Shown: one piece after another, positions 14,208-18,232 of the stretch
Layout: each line of letters starts with the position of its first letter
How positions within the stretch are numbered: the first letter of the stretch is position 1
Origin: SZAS-79 sp031376265
GTDB taxonomy: Bacteria > Pseudomonadota > Gammaproteobacteria > Burkholderiales > SG8-39
Assembly: GCA_031376265.1 (NCBI GenBank)
Contig: JANMDK010000092.1
Span: 1 to 18,232 of the forward strand
Direction: 5' to 3'
Length of the DNA: 18,232 nucleotides
Notes under the pieces: generated by a model
The model's database searches: none
What the model saw: only the letters and a program-made list of their open reading frames with translations
Told to the model about the DNA's origin: nothing
Position numbers and translations under genes: made by a program

Positions 14208-14684
14208 CTACGTGTAGGCCAAAAGCCGCCCGCACGCGATTACCGACAGCCACAGCAGTAGCGATAGCGCCGCGGAAGCGCGCGCTGCCGTCGGTGGCAT
14301 CACGTCGACGTCCCATGCGGCGGCGCCGCGAAAAATCGTGACGTGAAAGAGGGCCGCATTGGTGACCGCGGCCATGATCAGGCAGATCTTCAGCGCGAAC
14401 ACCGGGTTGGAAACGAAGTCGGTCGCGTGCGCCGCGAACATCATCAGCCCGCTCGGCAGGATCAGGAAGGAGCTGCCCACCGTCCAAGGCAGCGTGTGGC
14501 TCGCAAGCTTGCGGACCGACAGGCCGCGCGAAAACCCCATGAGCCTCAGGTCCAGCACCGCGATCGAGCCGACGAGGATTGCAAGGCCGATGAGGTGCGT
14601 GGTCTCGACCGCCGGATACAGCCAGGTCGACTTGCGCATCGCCAGGCCCAGCGCCGTGGATTCGAGGACTCCCATCGGCGCCAT
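14208..14684 (-). CDS. DUF6644-type small integral membrane protein
   Basis: A 158-residue protein with about four hydrophobic helices and the motif ETTHLIGLAILVGSIAVLDLRLMG near residues 27-50, with a helix-embedded histidine. A second conserved segment is LPWTVGSSFLILPSGLMMFAAHATDF. This pattern matches the DUF6644 family, often found next to DUF6152 genes as here. Histidines in helices could bind a metal or haem, but nothing shows that directly. It begins eight bases after the DUF6152 stop, with GAGG further upstream, so the two genes are surely cotranscribed. ATGs at residues 1 and 4 are both possible starts. Confidence 0.82.
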   Translation of the reverse strand: MAPMGVLESTALGLAMRKSTWLYPAVETTHLIGLAILVGSIAVLDLRLMGFSRGLSVRKLASHTLPWTVGSSFLILPSGLMMFAAHATDFVSNPVFALKICLIMAAVTNAALFHVTIFRGAAAWDVDVMPPTAARASAALSLLLWLSVIACGRLLAYT

Positions 14685-14692
14685 GGGCGGGG

Positions 14693-15037
14693 CTACCTCA
14701 ATTCAACAGTCTTGCCGCCGGCGGTGATCCGCTCGGCGCGCATTTCCCCGGGCTTGTTGCGGTTGGCGTAGCCCTCGACGGTCACCGTCGCGCCGACCTT
14801 GATCGCGTCGTTGGCCAGGCCGCGCGCTTCCATGCGCGAAGGCGGCGCAAGCACTGCCTGCCAGGTCTTGCCCGGGGTCACCAGCTTGACGTAGCCGTGC
14901 GGGTGTTCGTAGCCGGATTCGCTGATTCTGCCCGTGAGCTTGATCAGCTTGTCCGAGTCGTACTCGCTCCAGCCGTGATGCGCGAGCGCGGCCACCGGGA
15001 TCGCCACGAGCGCAAGGATCAGTGTGCGAAATTTCAT
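14693..15037 (-). CDS. DUF6152 family small exported protein
   Basis: The product is 114 residues from ATG 15037, preceded by AAAGGAAA. A signal peptide ends at VAALA and is followed directly by HHGWSEYD. The mature domain is a small beta-barrel-like fold with the family pattern LTGRISESGYEHPHGYVKL, WQAVLAPPSRMEARGL, VGATVTVEGYANRNKPGEMRAERIT. This is DUF6152, of unknown function. The N-terminal HH and the HPH motif suggest metal binding (inference). It lies 26 bases after alaS and eight bases before the DUF6644 gene. The open frame continues upstream through alaS in another frame, which is not real coding sequence. Confidence 0.88.
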   Translation of the reverse strand: MKFRTLILALVAIPVAALAHHGWSEYDSDKLIKLTGRISESGYEHPHGYVKLVTPGKTWQAVLAPPSRMEARGLANDAIKVGATVTVEGYANRNKPGEMRAERITAGGKTVELR

Positions 15038-15063
15038 CGGTGATTTCCTTTCGATCGCCGGGA

Positions 15064-17679
<2,616 letters not shown>

Positions 17680-17726
17680 TGGATTGCCGGTGGAAGGCGG
17701 AATCCACTGATTTTAATTCAAACGGT

Positions 17727-17761
17727 AAAGGAAAAGCCGTGCGGATCGTCACCCGCACGGC
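17727..17761 (-). terminator. terminator between the SANT-like gene and alaS
   Basis: On the minus strand GCCGTGCGG and CCGCACGGC form a perfect nine-pair stem with an eight-base loop (17736-17761), followed by TTTTCCTTTA. It lies 38 bases after the stop of the small upstream gene. alaS therefore probably has its own promoter in the AT-rich stretch 17680-17735, where TAAAAT is a possible -10; no clear -35 was found. Confidence 0.8.
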
Positions 17762-17799
17762 GAAAGCGCCTGTTGCAGAGCGCGCTGCTGAAGGAATCG

Positions 17800-18153
17800 C
17801 TAGGCGGTGAGCCGCCCATATTTAAGCAACCGCGAGCGCACGCCGTGCTGCGTGCGCTGGTGCTCGAGCGCGAGCTCGGCAATCGCGCGGCCGGCATCGA
17901 ACCCGGCGAGCAGCGTGCGGTCCTCGTCTTCGGTCCACGGGGCGCCGGTTTTGGCCGGCAGGGTTTCGCGCCGTTTCTCGGTGCGCTCGCGCAACTCGAG
18001 CGCCTGCGCGGCGACGAACAATGCGCGCACGGTCTGCGGGCGCTGGTAGGGGCTTTCGGCGGAGAAGACTTCGCCGGTGTCCGGGTCCACGCCGTTGGCA
18101 AGGGACCTTACGACTTCGAGAGCCAGGCTTTGATTCATCACGTTCTGGTTCAT
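17800..18153 (-). CDS. small protein with C-terminal SANT/Myb-like helix-turn-helix
   Basis: The product is 117 residues from ATG 18153, chosen because GGAGGTGA sits five bases upstream; an in-frame ATG at 18168 lies before this site. The N-terminal half has LANGVDPDTGEVF (about 18-30) and SPYQRPQTVRALFVAAQAL. A charged linker RERTEKRRETLPAKTG follows. The C-terminal 45 residues, PWTEDEDRTLLAGFDAG then IAELALEHQRTQHGVRSRLLKYG, match the three-helix layout of SANT/Myb-like or small HTH domains, with a Trp-x3-Asp/Glu opening. It may bind DNA, or RNA polymerase or another protein. No specific gene name is recognised. Confidence 0.75.
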   Translation of the reverse strand: MNQNVMNQSLALEVVRSLANGVDPDTGEVFSAESPYQRPQTVRALFVAAQALELRERTEKRRETLPAKTGAPWTEDEDRTLLAGFDAGRAIAELALEHQRTQHGVRSRLLKYGRLTA

Positions 18154-18182
18154 GCCGTTCACCTCCACTGTGAGTGAGATTG

Positions 18183-18232
18183 ATGAACGCGCGCATGGCC
18201 GAGCGGGATGACCGCCTATTTTCCTATTTCGG
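18183..18232 (+). CDS. possible start of a plus-strand gene cut by the window edge
   Basis: From ATG 18183 the plus strand reads MNARMAERDDRLFSYF and is open to the edge, only 16 codons. The LFSYF segment about ten to fifteen residues from the start resembles the LFSYV opening of a common transposase group (MRG...LFSYV.LE.RVP), so an insertion sequence may begin here. The piece is too short to be sure and has no strong ribosome binding site. The minus strand here would be upstream DNA of the SANT-like gene. Confidence 0.2.
   Translation, partial: MNARMAERDDRLFSYF

Overview
The window is GC-rich, densely packed DNA that most resembles a betaproteobacterium (Burkholderiales or Nitrosomonadales type). 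Evidence for this is a Bug-type tricarboxylate-binding protein, the DUF6152/DUF6644 pair, a Lon-like AAA+ protein and overlapping stop/start codons between neighbours. No plasmid, phage or CRISPR sequence was seen. No stretch longer than 300 bases lacks a gene. The two longest gaps, 12278-12510 and 12955-13154, hold an attenuator and a divergent promoter region.

Layout, left to right. (1) Positions 1-356: two pieces of Bug/TctC-like genes in opposite orientation, joined inside a codon-level match around 106-114. This is an inversion or an assembly/amplification fold-back. (2) Positions 376-7353, all minus strand: a compact arsenosugar-type cluster. In transcription order it encodes radical SAM ArsS, a metallophosphoesterase-like protein, a VTT membrane domain fused to a flavin disulfide oxidoreductase, a DUF547 protein, two small glycosyltransferases (TIGR04283 and TIGR04282 types) and a DUF3047 protein. 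No ArsM methyltransferase is visible. (3) Positions 7426-12277, same strand: a cyclic-nucleotide-binding-domain protein, a UbiA-family decaprenyl-phosphate phosphoribosyltransferase-like enzyme, a GT39 glycosyltransferase, a TauE/SafE permease and DAHP synthase. (4) Positions 12294-12464: a leader of the DAHP synthase gene encoding a Phe/Tyr-rich peptide, followed by mutually exclusive hairpins and a rho-independent terminator. This is a complete-looking aromatic amino acid attenuator. (5) Positions 12511-14208: a hotdog thioesterase and a divergent Lon-like AAA+ ATPase without a protease domain, followed by a terminator. (6) Positions 14208-18153, minus strand: a small SANT/Myb-like protein with its own terminator, then alaS, a DUF6152 protein and a DUF6644 membrane protein. 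(7) The last 50 bases may begin a plus-strand gene with a transposase-like N-terminus.

How it fits together. The ArsS cluster probably makes or exports an arsenic-containing sugar or lipid: ArsS joins methylated arsenic to a nucleoside, the glycosyltransferases modify it, and the membrane redox fusion and phosphoesterase-like protein act around it. The UbiA/GT39 pair probably makes and uses a polyprenyl-phosphate-linked pentose at the cell envelope. From the DAHP synthase leader down to the ArsS cluster the genes run in one direction with small gaps. Attenuation at the leader may therefore influence more than DAHP synthase, although an internal promoter before arsS is quite possible.
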